Source of the DNA: Apoda limacodes
Taxonomy: Eukaryota > Arthropoda > Insecta > Lepidoptera > Limacodidae
Assembly (NCBI GenBank): GCA_946406115.1
Contig: OX291553.1
Span: forward strand, 12,901,001-12,965,000
Length of the DNA stretch: 64,000 nucleotides
Reading direction: 5' to 3'
In this document: positions 44,768 through 55,674 of the stretch, piece by piece
How the letters are laid out: the number at the start of each line of letters is the position of its first letter
How positions within the stretch are numbered: position 1 is the first letter of the stretch
Notes under the pieces: model-generated
Database searches by the model: none
What the model saw: only the letters and a program-made list of their open reading frames with translations
What the model was told of the DNA's origin: nothing
Made by a program: the position numbers and the translations under genes

Positions 44768-45426
44768 AGTAGTGGCAGGTGTACAACGGCAATTTCGCTC
44801 GAAAACTGCAAATCGATGTAGAGTTTAGCCGTTTGGCACACAGGTACTTTAGAGCAAAACATGATTTTGACCCGCAGTTCCTCAAAATATTTCCCTTTTG
44901 AATATTGCAATGTGAGACGATTCCTTAAACTTCAGATCTTTATGAGACTTACGTGAACTGTACTGTACCCTGCTGCTTCTGTTTACTGGTGTTATTTAAG
45001 TGTATTTAAAAATTCAAAAAAAATATAAAATTTTAAGATTTTGAAATTGCTTTCAGGGGGTTAAACATGAAGGTATAAACTATTATTTAAGGTATATATT
45101 AGAAAAAAATAAGGAGTCGTTTTCAACCTGGAAGGGCTCAAACTTGGTATGTTTTGAAAATACTTTTTGGATTTTAAGAAACAAAGTAGCCCAAAGGTAA
45201 TATTGTGGTATATTTTTAGCACCGGCTCACCAAGCCCTTTCATTGAATACCCCACACGATGGGTTTCTGAAAAAAAATTGATGACACCATAACCCAAGGG
45301 AAATATTTTGAGGAACTGCGGCTCAAAATGATTGTTTTGCCCTAAAGAACCTGTGTGCCAAACGTCTAAACTCTACATCGATTTGCAGTCAATTTACTTT
45401 TTTGACGTTGTATATCTGACAGCTCG
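44768..45426. mobile_element. Long-TIR (foldback-like) element
   Basis: The arms at about 44808-44898 and 45299-45395 are inverted copies: ACTGCAAATCGATGTAGAGT, TTTGGCACACAGGT and GCAGTTCCTCAAAATATTTC, the last being identical in both. Weaker similarity extends outward to GTGGCAGGTGTACAACG / its inverted counterpart at 45409-45426. The core of about 400 bp has no transposase. A 78-codon minus-strand frame inside is not supported. I cannot assign a superfamily or a target duplication. Confidence 0.72.
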
Positions 45427-45457
45427 CCACGGCCCCACAGTGTGATCTATTTATAAA

Positions 45458-45491
45458 CGAACGAACGAACGAACGAACGAACGAACGAACA
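45458..45491. repeat. (ACGA)n tetranucleotide microsatellite
   Basis: About eight perfect GAAC/ACGA units. Similar strings TTTTTGACGT(A/T)GTATAT(C/T)TGACA lie on both sides of it (45402-45422 and 45495-45515). Confidence 0.95.
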
Positions 45492-46255
45492 ACCTTTTTG
45501 ACGTAGTATATTTGACATCGCAATCTGTCATAGAATTAAAATTCCATATCCAACCTCTCTGTACTACTCATAATCGCGAATACTAAAAATTAAAATTATA
45601 GTAGGCGTGGCATTACGGTTTCCGTCTTACGCATTCCACGATTAGGACACGTGACCTGACGCGAGATTATCATTTTTTACCCATACCAAAAAAAGTGCAC
45701 AACGCCGCTAAAGAAGTTTTCACTTCAAAAATATTCAATGTACAGTTTTGACTTTCCTACAATTTTGTTATATGTATAGTTGTCCAAATAGATCTAGTGT
45801 TGTTTTATCAATTTTCATATCTACAGCATATTTTACTGAGAAGGCAGTACCTGAGTTACACTAGTTAAACCGATAAGAAACTGCCAAGTCAAACAACTAA
45901 CCCTGTACAAGTTACGGAGCTCAAGTGTAACTTACCCTTTTACTATCGCAATTAAAACAAGATAACTTATTCGTACCTGAGGCCAACGACCTGGAAACCA
46001 CATGGGTATATTATTGATTTAAATAGAATAACACAGACTAAGAAAACTTTATTCTGTGCCCATAGTAGGTATGTACCGAAGTTATCGAAGTGATTGTATG
46101 TCACAGAGCACAAATAGGGTTCCCACTGAAAATAATCGATGTTGCAAAACAAAATATTTTGAAAAATATGAAATTATTGTAAAAAGTGGATAAAAAAAAT
46201 TTATAATTTAGATTATTGTTCTGTTCATCGTTTACTTCGTCTGTTCTTCTAGTAT
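45492..46255. other. No gene recognised
   Basis: Several small minus-strand frames (up to 68 codons) without motifs. Confidence 0.35.
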
Positions 46256-46650
46256 TAAAAATCGGCCAAGTGCAAGTCGGACTCGCGCACGAAGGGTTCC
46301 GTACCATTATCTAAAAAACGGCAAAAAAATCACGTTTGTTGTATGGGAGCCCCCCTTAAATATTTGTTTTATTTTTAGAATATTATTATTTTATTTTTCT
46401 ATAATCGTTTATTGACTTATATTTATACCGGTTTTACAGGTGTACCTACTTCATATAAGTAACTTTTAATGTACTTTGTACGAAAATTTCACTTTTCACA
46501 GTACATATTATAACTTGGTCGACTATTACTCGTTAGCTTGTAAAGTGTACTTACTCGTGATAGTTTTTGAACTAAGCCGCGGACAGATGGACGGACGGAC
46601 GGACATGGCGAAACTATAAGGGTTCCTTGTTGACTACGGAACCCTAAAAA
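46256..46650 (+). mobile_element. CGGCCAAGTGCGAGTCGG repeat, full-length copy
   Basis: It starts AAAAATCGGCCAAGTGCAAG TCGGACTCGCGCACGAAGG and continues GTTCCGTACC. The middle has AATCACGTTTGTTGTATGG. It ends GATGGACGGACGGACGGACA, TACGGAACCCTAAAAA. GGTTCCGTACC near the 5' end and GGTTCC...ACGGAACC near the 3' end give subterminal inverted strings. About 395 bp, no ORF. This is the best copy in the window and defines the ends of the others. Confidence 0.8.
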
Positions 46651-47783
46651 CTAGCTAGTTCTCTACAATGTTCACTTTGCTATTTAAATATTCCCGTCCC
46701 AGACATACAATATTTCTTTCCCTATTTTACCTTTATATTTTAATTATCGGTTTTATTTACAAAAATAACCGGATACCAAAGTTTCATTTTTTAAATAATT
46801 CCTTACGGGGTGGTTTTCCAGAAACAGTAAAACCAATAAATGTAAGATTAACTAAAAGGCCATAAGTATGCCACTTTTACAAACATCCGACCACTTAAGA
46901 GACGACTTTTTTACCATAACTTACGGTCTGTTGGTTCCACTCGTGCAACGTTCAAGTACTCGTGGTTCCACTACCCAATACCGGTGGAGCTATAAGGATT
47001 TGCGAAGACTGTTGGTTCTAATAAGGTTGTAAAGATACGTACGGTACTTTTAATATACGTAGTTTATAGTTTTGTGTAAAAATGAATGGAATTAGAAACC
47101 CCCCCCCCCTCTACAAAATAAACTTTTCATTTTATAATTATTTAAACTCAAAGTAGAGTATAGTGGCGTGGTTGTCAATTTGAATTCGTGCAGACCCAGG
47201 TATGAAAGAATAAAATCAAAACCCTAATCTTACTTTATGTCCACATTACGAACATTGTACACTAACCAATCCTTAACCACTGAGTCACCTAGTCCTAATC
47301 AGTATTAGACAAGAACTTAAATTTCTAAGATTGGGTCCCTGATCGAATATCAGTGCGATTTGCTAACCTAGCATAGTCCTGTAGTCGTAGCATCCAGATT
47401 AAGCTACCCCGTTTACCGGTCTAGTTTCCTCCCTATCAAACCGAACATGTCTCGTAATAACACGGCTACCCCTAAATACGATAAAGCATGAAGTTATAAC
47501 GCTATGATAGTATATGAAACTTCACTATCAGGACGAACCCACAAGACCGCGTATCCGATTAACCCACCAGTAATGTCGCTATTCTCCCTATAAGTAACGT
47601 TGTATACTAGTAAAGACCTATGAGGAATTCCTAAGAAGACGGGCCGACTAGCTCAATACTTAGATGGTCCGACCATGAGCTCACTAATTACCCCTCAGAC
47701 AAAATTATGTTCTTATGGTAGTAGGTGAGAGGTCGCCCCAAGGAAAGACTATTATATACATGAATAAACTGTTAATAAAGTCA
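46651..47783. other. No gene; compositionally unusual stretch from about 47170
   Basis: A C10-11 run sits at about 47100-47110. From about 47170 the plus strand becomes richer in A and C than in T and G. GACTCAGTGGTTAAGG (minus strand, about 47277-47292) resembles the A-box end of lepidopteran tRNA-SINEs, but a B box is not clear. Confidence 0.35.
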
Positions 47784-48000
47784 CTGCCTCCCCTTAAATA
47801 AAGTTGTAACTCTAAAGTAATAAGTATATGGAAATTACTTTAAAGAAGAACTTTAGACATATAAAAGTCCACTAAGAACCCACTGGCTTCCCCTTAATTA
47901 AAGTTGTAAACTTATAATAATGTATAGAAAACACTTTAAAGAAGAACTCTTAGAAAATAAATCTATCACTAAACTCACTTGCTTCCCCTTTCAATCTTGT
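47784..48000. repeat. ~95-bp tandem repeat, 2.3 copies
   Basis: Units start at about 47784, 47880 and 47975. Each begins ACT(G)GCCTTCCCCTTAA-like (GGCTTCCCCTTAATTAAAG) and carries AGTTGTAA and ACTTTAAAGAAGAAC. On the minus strand this puts AAGGGGAAGC, a polypurine string, at each unit, reminiscent of but not proof of an LTR element. Confidence 0.7.
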
Positions 48001-49878
48001 CAACAAAACGCCCCTTAAGTCTTATACAGTTTGCGAGTATTCGTCACGTATAGGTTTGCCAGGTTTCCGGATGAAGCCGGACACGGTCAAGCTTTTTGGT
48101 TGCATGCGCGGCAAATTAGACGGTGTCCGGCCTGTCCGGCTTTTGTTAGGGTTTTCATAATTGTTTTCACATTTGTTATGTATAGATTTCCGCTCCGCCC
48201 GCCTTACCTTGTATCGCTAGCGCAAGCTAGCGGACTAGCACTGTTCTCCCCGCGTCCTTCATTATGAAAATAATAATGTAATGAATATTGAATGAATAAT
48301 AATAATGAAGACAGATTTATTCAATTTTATTGTTGTTTCATAAGAATTTTAGAAGATTTTATAGCAAATGATAAAAAAAACTTTGTTTAACTTTGAAAGG
48401 AATTGTCGTGTTATAATAAAACTAAAACAATTAAGATATACGGCCTTTTTACCCAAATGTAGGGCTAAACTAAGTGGTCTACCCGGCTTTTCGGTTTTAA
48501 TATCTGGCAACCCTAATCACGTAGTATGTCATCCCACTGACCGACCTCGGCATGGTCGAAAAACTATTGTTAGGCGGCTTCGGAACGTACTAACGGCCCC
48601 AGACCACGATCTCGCTATCAGGATAGCGAGATTAGTCTCTACGACCTCCCCTAGTAATCTTTAGGAACTTCACGATCCAATTGATCGTGCGCAGGTATTG
48701 ATCGAATCAAATTGATTTGATTACATAAGATCGACACGAGTGTAGTTAAAGAAGATTGAAAAACTATCTCTTTAAATATTGCGTTTACGTATGTGTGTTC
48801 ATAACATAAGTGTTTTTGAAATTTAACCAGTAATGTAAAAGAAACATATGATTTTATTATTTACTTTCGTAAATTTCTAAATATTTGAAAAATATCGACA
48901 ACATATCCTGCCTTGCTAATTTCAAGGGTTAACGGAATCCTAATAGTTTCGTCATGTCCATTCGAATGTCACAGTCTCATAATTCCGCCATATTTGTTTC
49001 AATTTTAATAAAATTCAGTACAAAGGTGACATTTGTGGTGTGGTGGTGCGCCATACAGATTTGTTATGAAAATTGAGAAAAAAGATTTTTTTTTTCGCCT
49101 GCCCTATTATGTGTTACATTCCTTCCATGTGTTACCCTCATTGTTTTCTCCTCATTTAATGCATTTTAGGTTGTTAAGTAACTTTTTATAAATTTTGCAA
49201 GGTATTGGCTTCCAAAATTGACAAAAGAGTTTTAAAAATCTTAAAAATTAATGATATAATAGATCTTCATAAATACTTTCAACAAAAAATGTTACGAATA
49301 AAATCGGTTTTTAAGATATTTGCACTAATTCTATTTCTACGTAACCCTAACTAACTAAATACGAGACGCAGTTGGCCGGTTTTTCACTTGACATGCTCTT
49401 ATATTATGTACTACAAATCTTAATAGTTTTACCAAAATTAGGTGACCTTGTCAAAGCGACCACGGTCTAGAATAAACATTTATTTATTAATTATATTTAT
49501 TTTATTATAAAATGGGATGAAAAATACCTAAAAACAGTCAAACCTCGGCTTAAAAAATACTCACGTACTCTTGAAATATGATACGATATCTAAATCAAGT
49601 GGACGCACTTTTATAATTGGAGCCCTTGAGGCTCAGGCAGTTTCGAATTTCAACCCCACTCACTCACCTCCCGATACCCTTAGCTCCACATATTTTCTTC
49701 AGAGGGTGCTTAGTGAACGCTAGTAGGATCAGCTCCACTTTTAGATACAATCTTTACTTATCTTGATTTTTATGTGCATTTTTTCCCTATTCCCTGGAAG
49801 TAGGTAAGATTTAAGTTTTATCTGGCTTCGATCTCTAACAAAGGTTACTTTCATTTATTGGAAATTAGATATATTTTT
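48001..49878. other. No gene; GCCAGGTTTCCGGA repeat and small palindromes
   Basis: GGTTTGCCAGGTTTCCGGAT at about 48052 and TTTTAATATCTGGCAACCCT at about 48496 look like inverted ends of a worn element. Short palindromes lie at 48609-48632 (11-bp arms ATCTCGCTATC / GATAGCGAGAT) and at 48671-48689 (CACGATC / GATCGTG). The 98- and 78-codon frames here are not supported. Confidence 0.4.
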
Positions 49879-50784
49879 TATACTGTAGGGCGGGGCTATT
49901 TGAGCAATTTTTCACTTGAGCGGATATAGCTCCTCAATGATAAGTCTCAATGAGTTGTTATGCGGCTTGATGGATTAGTAATTTAAGAATTACAGATGTT
50001 TAAATTCAGAAAGTCAAGTACTCTCAATGTACCCCATAGGTGAGGTAAGTTGAGCAAGGCTATGGGGCAAGTTGAGAACTAAGAATTTCTAACCAAACCA
50101 TGGGTTTAACGTTAACTAGAGATGAAGTAAAATATATGTTTGACAATCAGTACTTTATTTATAGTCTTTTAGTGACAGAACAACAAAACTTAAAGTAATT
50201 TTCTTTGAATAATTAACCTTATCTAGAATCAACAAAACATTAACGTATTCCAAGATTACCTTGAGCATTAGATTCAGTCTTTCGGTTTAAAAGCAAAAGA
50301 CTTAAATGTTTATATTATTACCCATATAGCTTATACCTTAAAAAGAAATTAATAAGATCTTTGGAATTTTATATTTAGCTTAATATATAGTAAATATAGC
50401 TCAACTTACCCCAACCCGCAATTTTAAAACCAAAGTAAGGTTATACAAAAAAACGTAAGAATTATACCCAGAACCTCTCTACATATCAAAAGTACAATAA
50501 TTCTCTGGAAGATTAACACTTCCCAGATTGAAAACAGACAACAACTAACTATTACAGACGAAAACTTGCGGTAAACGACGTTTCTACTTTTTGGTCACAA
50601 AATAAACAATACGCATGGGCGCTTCACTCGCTTGTCGAGCCGCCACTAGATCGCGTGGTGATTACCCCTCCCGCGATTCCTCTGTTCCGCCATACGATGC
50701 CAATGCGTACGGTGAATAGTTTGCGAGATATTTCGATTGCCCAACTTGCCCCTATGCTCAACTAGCCCCGCCCTACCGTATAAG
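49879..50784. mobile_element. Mariner-like MITE with TA target site and subterminal repeats
   Basis: The left end TA|CTGTAGGGCGGGGCTATT and the right end (reverse complement) TA|CGGTAGGGCGGGGCTAGT, both continuing TTGAGCA, give TIRs of about 26 bp flanked by TA. Inside, the string AAGTTGAG(C/A) recurs: plus strand at about 50046 and 50070, minus strand near 50401, 50742 and 50755. These could be transposase-binding repeats. The interior of about 850 bp has no transposase frame. TA duplication is typical of Tc1/mariner. Confidence 0.75.
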
Positions 50785-50794
50785 ATATGTTTTA

Positions 50795-51070
50795 CTAGCT
50801 TTTGTCTACGACTCTGTTATTGCTAAATTTGGTTATAGGCGTGGGATTTCTATAGGTCTTTAATAGAGAGAAAGTTTGCTATAGAAAGCTGTAGCTGTAG
50901 CTATAGATTGTACACGTGACATTCGGTAACATTTAGCGGAAATATTTAAATTTGTCGGATAATAAGTAACGTTTGTGCTACTCCGTCTCTCCAACAATGT
51001 CTGAAGCAAAAATCAGCTCAATTGGCTGCAACTCTAAGCAATATTACATTATCTAACGAACAAAAAGACT
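50795..51070 (-). mobile_element. Helitron-like element, reverse copy
   Basis: It starts A|CTAGCTTTTGTCTACGAC. It then has AAATTTGGTTATAGGCGTGG, GAAAGCTGTAGCTGTAGCTA and CAGCTCAATTGGCTGCAACT, matching the 35138 family in the same orientation. The TC end is not recognisable. Confidence 0.58.
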
Positions 51071-51074
51071 TTTT

Positions 51075-51392
51075 ATACCACTTATACAATGGGATATGTT
51101 CTGAGGAATTGTTCGAAATGATGCCCTTGGCTACTTTCTACTAGGGAATTCATTCTTACACTTTAGAACCTAAATGGTCGCGTATACAGTCCGGTTTTAG
51201 CGAAACTTTCTCCCAAGATTTTCTTTAAGTACCACAGTATGAGGTTCTTCAAGAAAGAAGTTATTAGATTTTTGAAGGGTAGGCAAAGCGCGAGTGATGC
51301 CCCAGGTGTTGTAAGCGTCCATAGGCTACGGTGACCGCTTATCATTAGGCGGATCGTAAGCTTGTTCACCACCTTAGTGGTATAAGAAAATA
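51075..51392 (+). mobile_element. CR1-type LINE 3' terminal fragment
   Basis: It covers the end of ORF2 and the whole 3' UTR: TACAATGGGATATGTTCTGA, TTCAAGAAAGAAGTTATTAG, GCCCCAGGTGTTGTAAGCG, CCATAGGCTACGGTGACCGC and CACCTTAGTGGTATAAG. It is 5'-truncated, with small deletions and stops. It lies 0.7 kb 5' of the intact copy in the same orientation. Confidence 0.86.
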
Positions 51393-52110
51393 AACGTTCA
51401 CAAATATAATAAAATTAGTTTAAGCATAAATGACTTCATCCACTTCCCCTCAAGTAATACATTATTACTTTGTAATCTCTTCATTAAGTACCTGCGTAAT
51501 GTTAAAGCTGAAATACATATAAAACGCTGTATGAAGTATGTTCAAAAGTGTTAAAATAATCTTTTGTGTAAATGTTAATGTTATACATAATGATGACGCT
51601 TCTAGTCAGCCTTCATATCAAAAGCTGTAGAAGAACATTTTAGAGGGATCAAAATATGTCAGTTCCGGCATTAAAGCTACTATGTTTGCTAGCATTAAAA
51701 AGACCTCATGTTACCTTAAATGGAACAAAAGATACATTATCGTATACTCAAAGACTGTAAAAATACTTGAAGAAATATATGGTTCAAATTGTATCGTGCT
51801 ATAATCAGCGTTTTCACTATATTGGATTTAAACATTTAAATTGTTCACAATTGTGTGTACCCTTAAAGATCAAAAGTAACACTTACTTCTAATTGACTTT
51901 TCACATGAACTATGTATTATTCATACGGTTTAGGATTAAGGGTTAAAGTAATAATGTGAACTGATGAAGATTTAAATAACGACCTGAAGTTAAATATACG
52001 CCCATACAAACCATATTCAAGTGTTATAATAGCACGCATGTGAACTTTTATACAGCAAACAACAATAAATTGAGTTATTATAGTTCAGCTAGCTGAATAA
52101 GATTTTTTAA
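51393..52110. other. No gene recognised
   Basis: AT-rich spacer between two LINE insertions. Confidence 0.4.
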
Positions 52111-52302
52111 GAGAGGTAGGGCACTGCAAGTACTCGCTCGAATAAGCCACCCGAACAACTAAAGCAGGGCACAGCGAGTACTTGCTCGAATGAGCGGCCC
52201 GAACTGGGGAAGTACCTCCACCTTACAGAAAACCGCGGCCATAATAACACTAACATTGAGTAGTGTTGTGTTCCTGGCGGTGAGTAAGGTTGTCAGAGCT
52301 CT

Positions 52303-52485
52303 TTGAGGATTCGCTGCGTGGACAGCGGAGGACCGGCGGTGCTTGTTGCTGTCATGCTCGGCGTAGACGCGGCGTGCTGGTTCGGCGGTCAGGGAGACCT
52401 GATGAAACGGCTGACCGCTGGCCGCCCGCAGGTTGAACGGGATCCCGAACCCAGGGATCACTTAATCTCCGCCCTGGGAGGCTGA
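52303..52485 (+). CDS. Conserved 60-codon leader frame of the LINE (uncertain)
   Basis: ATG at 52303 opens 60 codons ending ...ISALGG and a stop, in the 5' UTR of the LINE. The damaged copy keeps it at 1939-2121 with four amino-acid differences and no indel, although ORF2 of that copy is shattered. It has no recognisable domain. Its composition (G/A/V/D/R rich) follows the GC-rich leader, so it may be chance. A remnant of ORF1 is the alternative. Confidence 0.3.
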   Translation: MRIRCVDSGGPAVLVAVMLGVDAACWFGGQGDLMKRLTAGRPQVERDPEPRDHLISALGG

Positions 52486-52713
52486 TTCGCCAGCCTGTGT
52501 AAAGTATCTGAAGTAGTAGTCGTGCCGGAGAAGGAGACCGGAGTGGACCCGGCTACTACAACAGAGGGGGATCAGGAGCCTCTCCGCCCGCCGTGCCAGC
52601 AACCGTATCATCTGTGGCGAGCTTCGGCAGTCTTAGAACCGCACCTTTTGTCCTCTATGCTGTCTGTGCAGTGAATCCTCATCCCTTAGTCTTAGTAACT
52701 TCTTTTATATATT

Positions 52714-55674
52714 ATGGCCATAAGAAAAAAAAAAAAAAGAGTTTGCACAGCGGCTACTCCATCCACATATAATGTGGATTTTTGCAACATCAGGGGTATT
52801 CACGCCAATCTTAACGCAGTCCACCACCATCTCGAAACTGCGCAGCCGACCATTCTTTTTCTAACGGAGACGCAGATATCCTGCCCGGCCGACACATCAT
52901 ACCTTCACTATCCCGGCTACAAACTCGAACACAATTTCATGAGTCGTGCCGGTGTATGTATGTTCGTCCGGGAGGATATCTGCTGTCGCCGCCTTCATAA
53001 CCTTGAAGACAGGGACCTGTCGATATTGTGGGTGCGCGTAGATTACGGCGGCCACACTCGTATCTATGCGTGCCTATACAGGTCTCATAGCGGTGACACG
53101 GACGTAACTCGACTCTTCACGCACCTGAGTTTGACGACTGACAAAGTTCTAGAGCAATATCCCACAGCAGAACTAGTTATTTTGGGAGACTTTAACGCCC
53201 ACCATCGCGAGTGGCTCAGTTCTCGAACCAATAACTATGCTGGGATATCTGCTCACGAATTTGCTCTGACCTATGGATTCTCTCAGCTGGTACTTTCTCC
53301 AACGAGAATACCAAATATAGAGGAACATACGAGCTCCTTACTGGATCTTCTGCTGACTACTCGTCCGGACGGATACTCCGTCTCAGTGGATGCGCCTCTT
53401 GGCTCCTCGGACCACTGTCTCGTCAGGACTCAAGTGTCATGCACACAACCCGATCCTTCTGGGCCAACTAATTGGCGTCGTGTGTGGCACTATAAGTCGG
53501 CAGACTGGGATGGATTGCGAGAATTTTACGCATCGTACCCGTGGAGGCAGATCTGCTATAGCTCAGAAGATCCTGATGTCTGCGCAGCCGCAATCACTGA
53601 GACAATCCTTGCTGGTATGGAATGTTTCATTCCTAACCTGCGAGTAGCTGCCGGCGTCAAAAAACGACCGTGGTTTAATAGGTCTTGCAGAGAAGCTAAA
53701 ATTCTTAAGCAAACTGCGTATGAGGCTTGGACCACGGCTCGTAATAATAAGGATCCGAATATTTCTGAGTTAAAACGCAAATTAAATGCTGCCTCGAGGT
53801 TCAGTAAGAAAGCAACTGCCAGAGCAAAATTCCAATTCATCGGCAAAATAGGTGGGCGACTTGCGAGCTATCCTTCTGGGAGTCGTGCTTTCTGGTCGCT
53901 TGCCAAAGCTGCCGAAGGGAACTTCTGCCAGTCGTCGTTACCACCACTGCGAAAGACCGATGGTGTCTTGGCTCATAGTGCTAAAGAGAAAGCCGATCTA
54001 CTGGGCAGTCTCTTTGCCTCGAACTCGAATATGAACGATGAAGGCGCTGTACCACCTACTATACCGTGGTGCGGTAAGACCATGCCGGAAATCTCCATAA
54101 CGCAGCGGGAGGTCAGGCGGGCGTTGCTCTCTCTAGACGTTCATAAGTCGAGTGGGCCAGACGGTATACTAGCAGTGGTGCTTAAGCAGTGTGCTCCTGA
54201 GTTATGTCCTGTACTCACGCGCCTCTTCGCGCTTTCCTACCACACTAGGCAATTTCCGTCTTCATGGAAGACTGCGAATGTGCACCCGGTGCCCAAAAAG
54301 GGCGAAGATCCATCGAATTACAGGCCTATCGCTATTACCTCTCTCCTCTCTAAGGTGATGGAGCGTGTGATCAACACACAGCTTCTAAGATACCTAGAAG
54401 TACACGATCTGGTCAGTGACCGTCAATATGGCTTTCGCCACGGTCGCTCGACTGGTGACCTTCTAGTGTATCTCACACACCGATGGGCTAGTGCCATTGA
54501 GAGTCAGGGGGAGGCATTGGCATGTAGCCTGGACATAGCGAAGGCGTTCGATCGGGTCTGGCACCGCGGTCTTCTATCGAAGTTGCCATCTTACGGAGTG
54601 CCCGAGGGTTTGTGCAAATGGGTGGCTAGCTTTTTGTCCGGCAGACGCATACGAACCGTAGTTGACGGTAGTTGCTCTGATAGCATGGACATTAATGCTG
54701 GTGTCCCGCAAGGCTCTGTGCTGTCTCCTACGCTGTTTCTACTGCATATCAATGACATGTTGGACATCAACAACATACATTGCTATGCAGATGACAGTAC
54801 TGGAGACGCTTTTTACACGGGTCGTACAAACATCCCTCGTTCCGTTCTGGAGGAAAACCGCGGAGAACTTGTGTCTCAAATCGAGACCACACTGTCCCAG
54901 GTCTCTGATTGGGGACGGGTAAACTTGGTCCGATTCAACCCTACAAAGACACAAGTGTGCGCGTTCACCGCTAAGAAAACTCCATTCACTGTAGTCCCAC
55001 AATTCCAGAACACTCCCCTCTCCATCTCCAAGAGCATTGGGATCCTTGGTGTCGACATCTCCAGCAATGTTCAGTTCCGAGATCATTTACAAAATAAGGT
55101 GAAGCTGGCGTCCAAAAAACTTGGTGTACTCAACAGAGCGAAGCAGTACTTCACGTCGGGGCAAAGGTTGTTACTTTACAAGTCGCAGGTTCGGCCCCAT
55201 ATGGAGTACTGCTGCCATCTCTGGGCAGGTGCACCCGGATACCAGCTTGGCCCTTTTGACTCGGTTCAACGACGGGCTGTGAGAATTGTCGACGATTCCA
55301 AACTCACTTGCGGTATCGAGCCCTTAAATCTGAGGAGAGACTTTGCCTCACTGTGTGTGTTCTACCGCTTGTACAATGGGTTGTGTTCTGAGGAATTGTT
55401 CGAAATGATGCCCACGGCTACTTTCTACCATCGCACCGCTCGCCATCGGCAGGGAATTCATTCTCACACTTTAGAACCTAAATGGTCGCGTACAGTGCGG
55501 TTTCAGAGAAACTTCCTCCCGCGAACGCTTAAGTTGTGGAATGAGCTCCCTGCCAAGGTTTTCTGCAAGGACTACAGTATGGAGTTCTTCAAGAAAGAAG
55601 TTATTAGATTTCTGAAGGGTCGGCACCGCGCAAGTGATACCCCTGGTGTTGCAAGCGTCCATAGGCTACGGTGA
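52714..55674 (+). CDS. LINE ORF2: endonuclease-reverse transcriptase, 986 aa
   Basis: It nicks target DNA and reverse-transcribes the element RNA there. Residues 20-240 are an AP-type endonuclease: N25 (NIRG), E52 (LTET), LGDFNAHH with D159 and N161, D211 (SLLDLLLT), and GSSDH with D233/H234. All expected catalytic positions are present. After a linker comes the RT: SSGPDGI (about 478), NYRPIAITSLLSK (about 534), SLDIAKAFDRVWH with catalytic D607, AGVPQGSVLSPTLF, and CYADDS with D693/D694, then VRPHMEYCCHLWAGAPGYQL in the connection region. The start at 52714 is followed by a 14-A run encoding four lysines. A short C-terminal tail ends at the TGA. No RNase H domain is seen. No stop or frameshift was found, so it may be translatable. 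It differs from the jockey-type RT at 26.5 kb. Confidence 0.93.
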   Translation: MAIRKKKKRVCTAATPSTYNVDFCNIRGIHANLNAVHHHLETAQPTILFLTETQISCPADTSYLHYPGYKLEHNFMSRAGVCMFVREDICCRRLHNLEDRDLSILWVRVDYGGHTRIYACLYRSHSGDTDVTRLFTHLSLTTDKVLEQYPTAELVILGDFNAHHREWLSSRTNNYAGISAHEFALTYGFSQLVLSPTRIPNIEEHTSSLLDLLLTTRPDGYSVSVDAPLGSSDHCLVRTQVSCTQPDPSGPTNWRRVWHYKSADWDGLREFYASYPWRQICYSSEDPDVCAAAITETILAGMECFIPNLRVAAGVKKRPWFNRSCREAKILKQTAYEAWTTARNNKDPNISELKRKLNAASRFSKKATARAKFQFIGKIGGRLASYPSGSRAFWSLAKAAEGNFCQSSLPPLRKTDGVLAHSAKEKADLLGSLFASNSNMNDEGAVPPTIPWCGKTMPEISITQREVRRALLSLDVHKSSGPDGILAVVLKQCAPELCPVLTRLFALSYHTRQFPSSWKTANVHPVPKKGEDPSNYRPIAITSLLSKVMERVINTQLLRYLEVHDLVSDRQYGFRHGRSTGDLLVYLTHRWASAIESQGEALACSLDIAKAFDRVWHRGLLSKLPSYGVPEGLCKWVASFLSGRRIRTVVDGSCSDSMDINAGVPQGSVLSPTLFLLHINDMLDINNIHCYADDSTGDAFYTGRTNIPRSVLEENRGELVSQIETTLSQVSDWGRVNLVRFNPTKTQVCAFTAKKTPFTVVPQFQNTPLSISKSIGILGVDISSNVQFRDHLQNKVKLASKKLGVLNRAKQYFTSGQRLLLYKSQVRPHMEYCCHLWAGAPGYQLGPFDSVQRRAVRIVDDSKLTCGIEPLNLRRDFASLCVFYRLYNGLCSEELFEMMPTATFYHRTARHRQGIHSHTLEPKWSRTVRFQRNFLPRTLKLWNELPAKVFCKDYSMEFFKKEVIRFLKGRHRASDTPGVASVHRLR

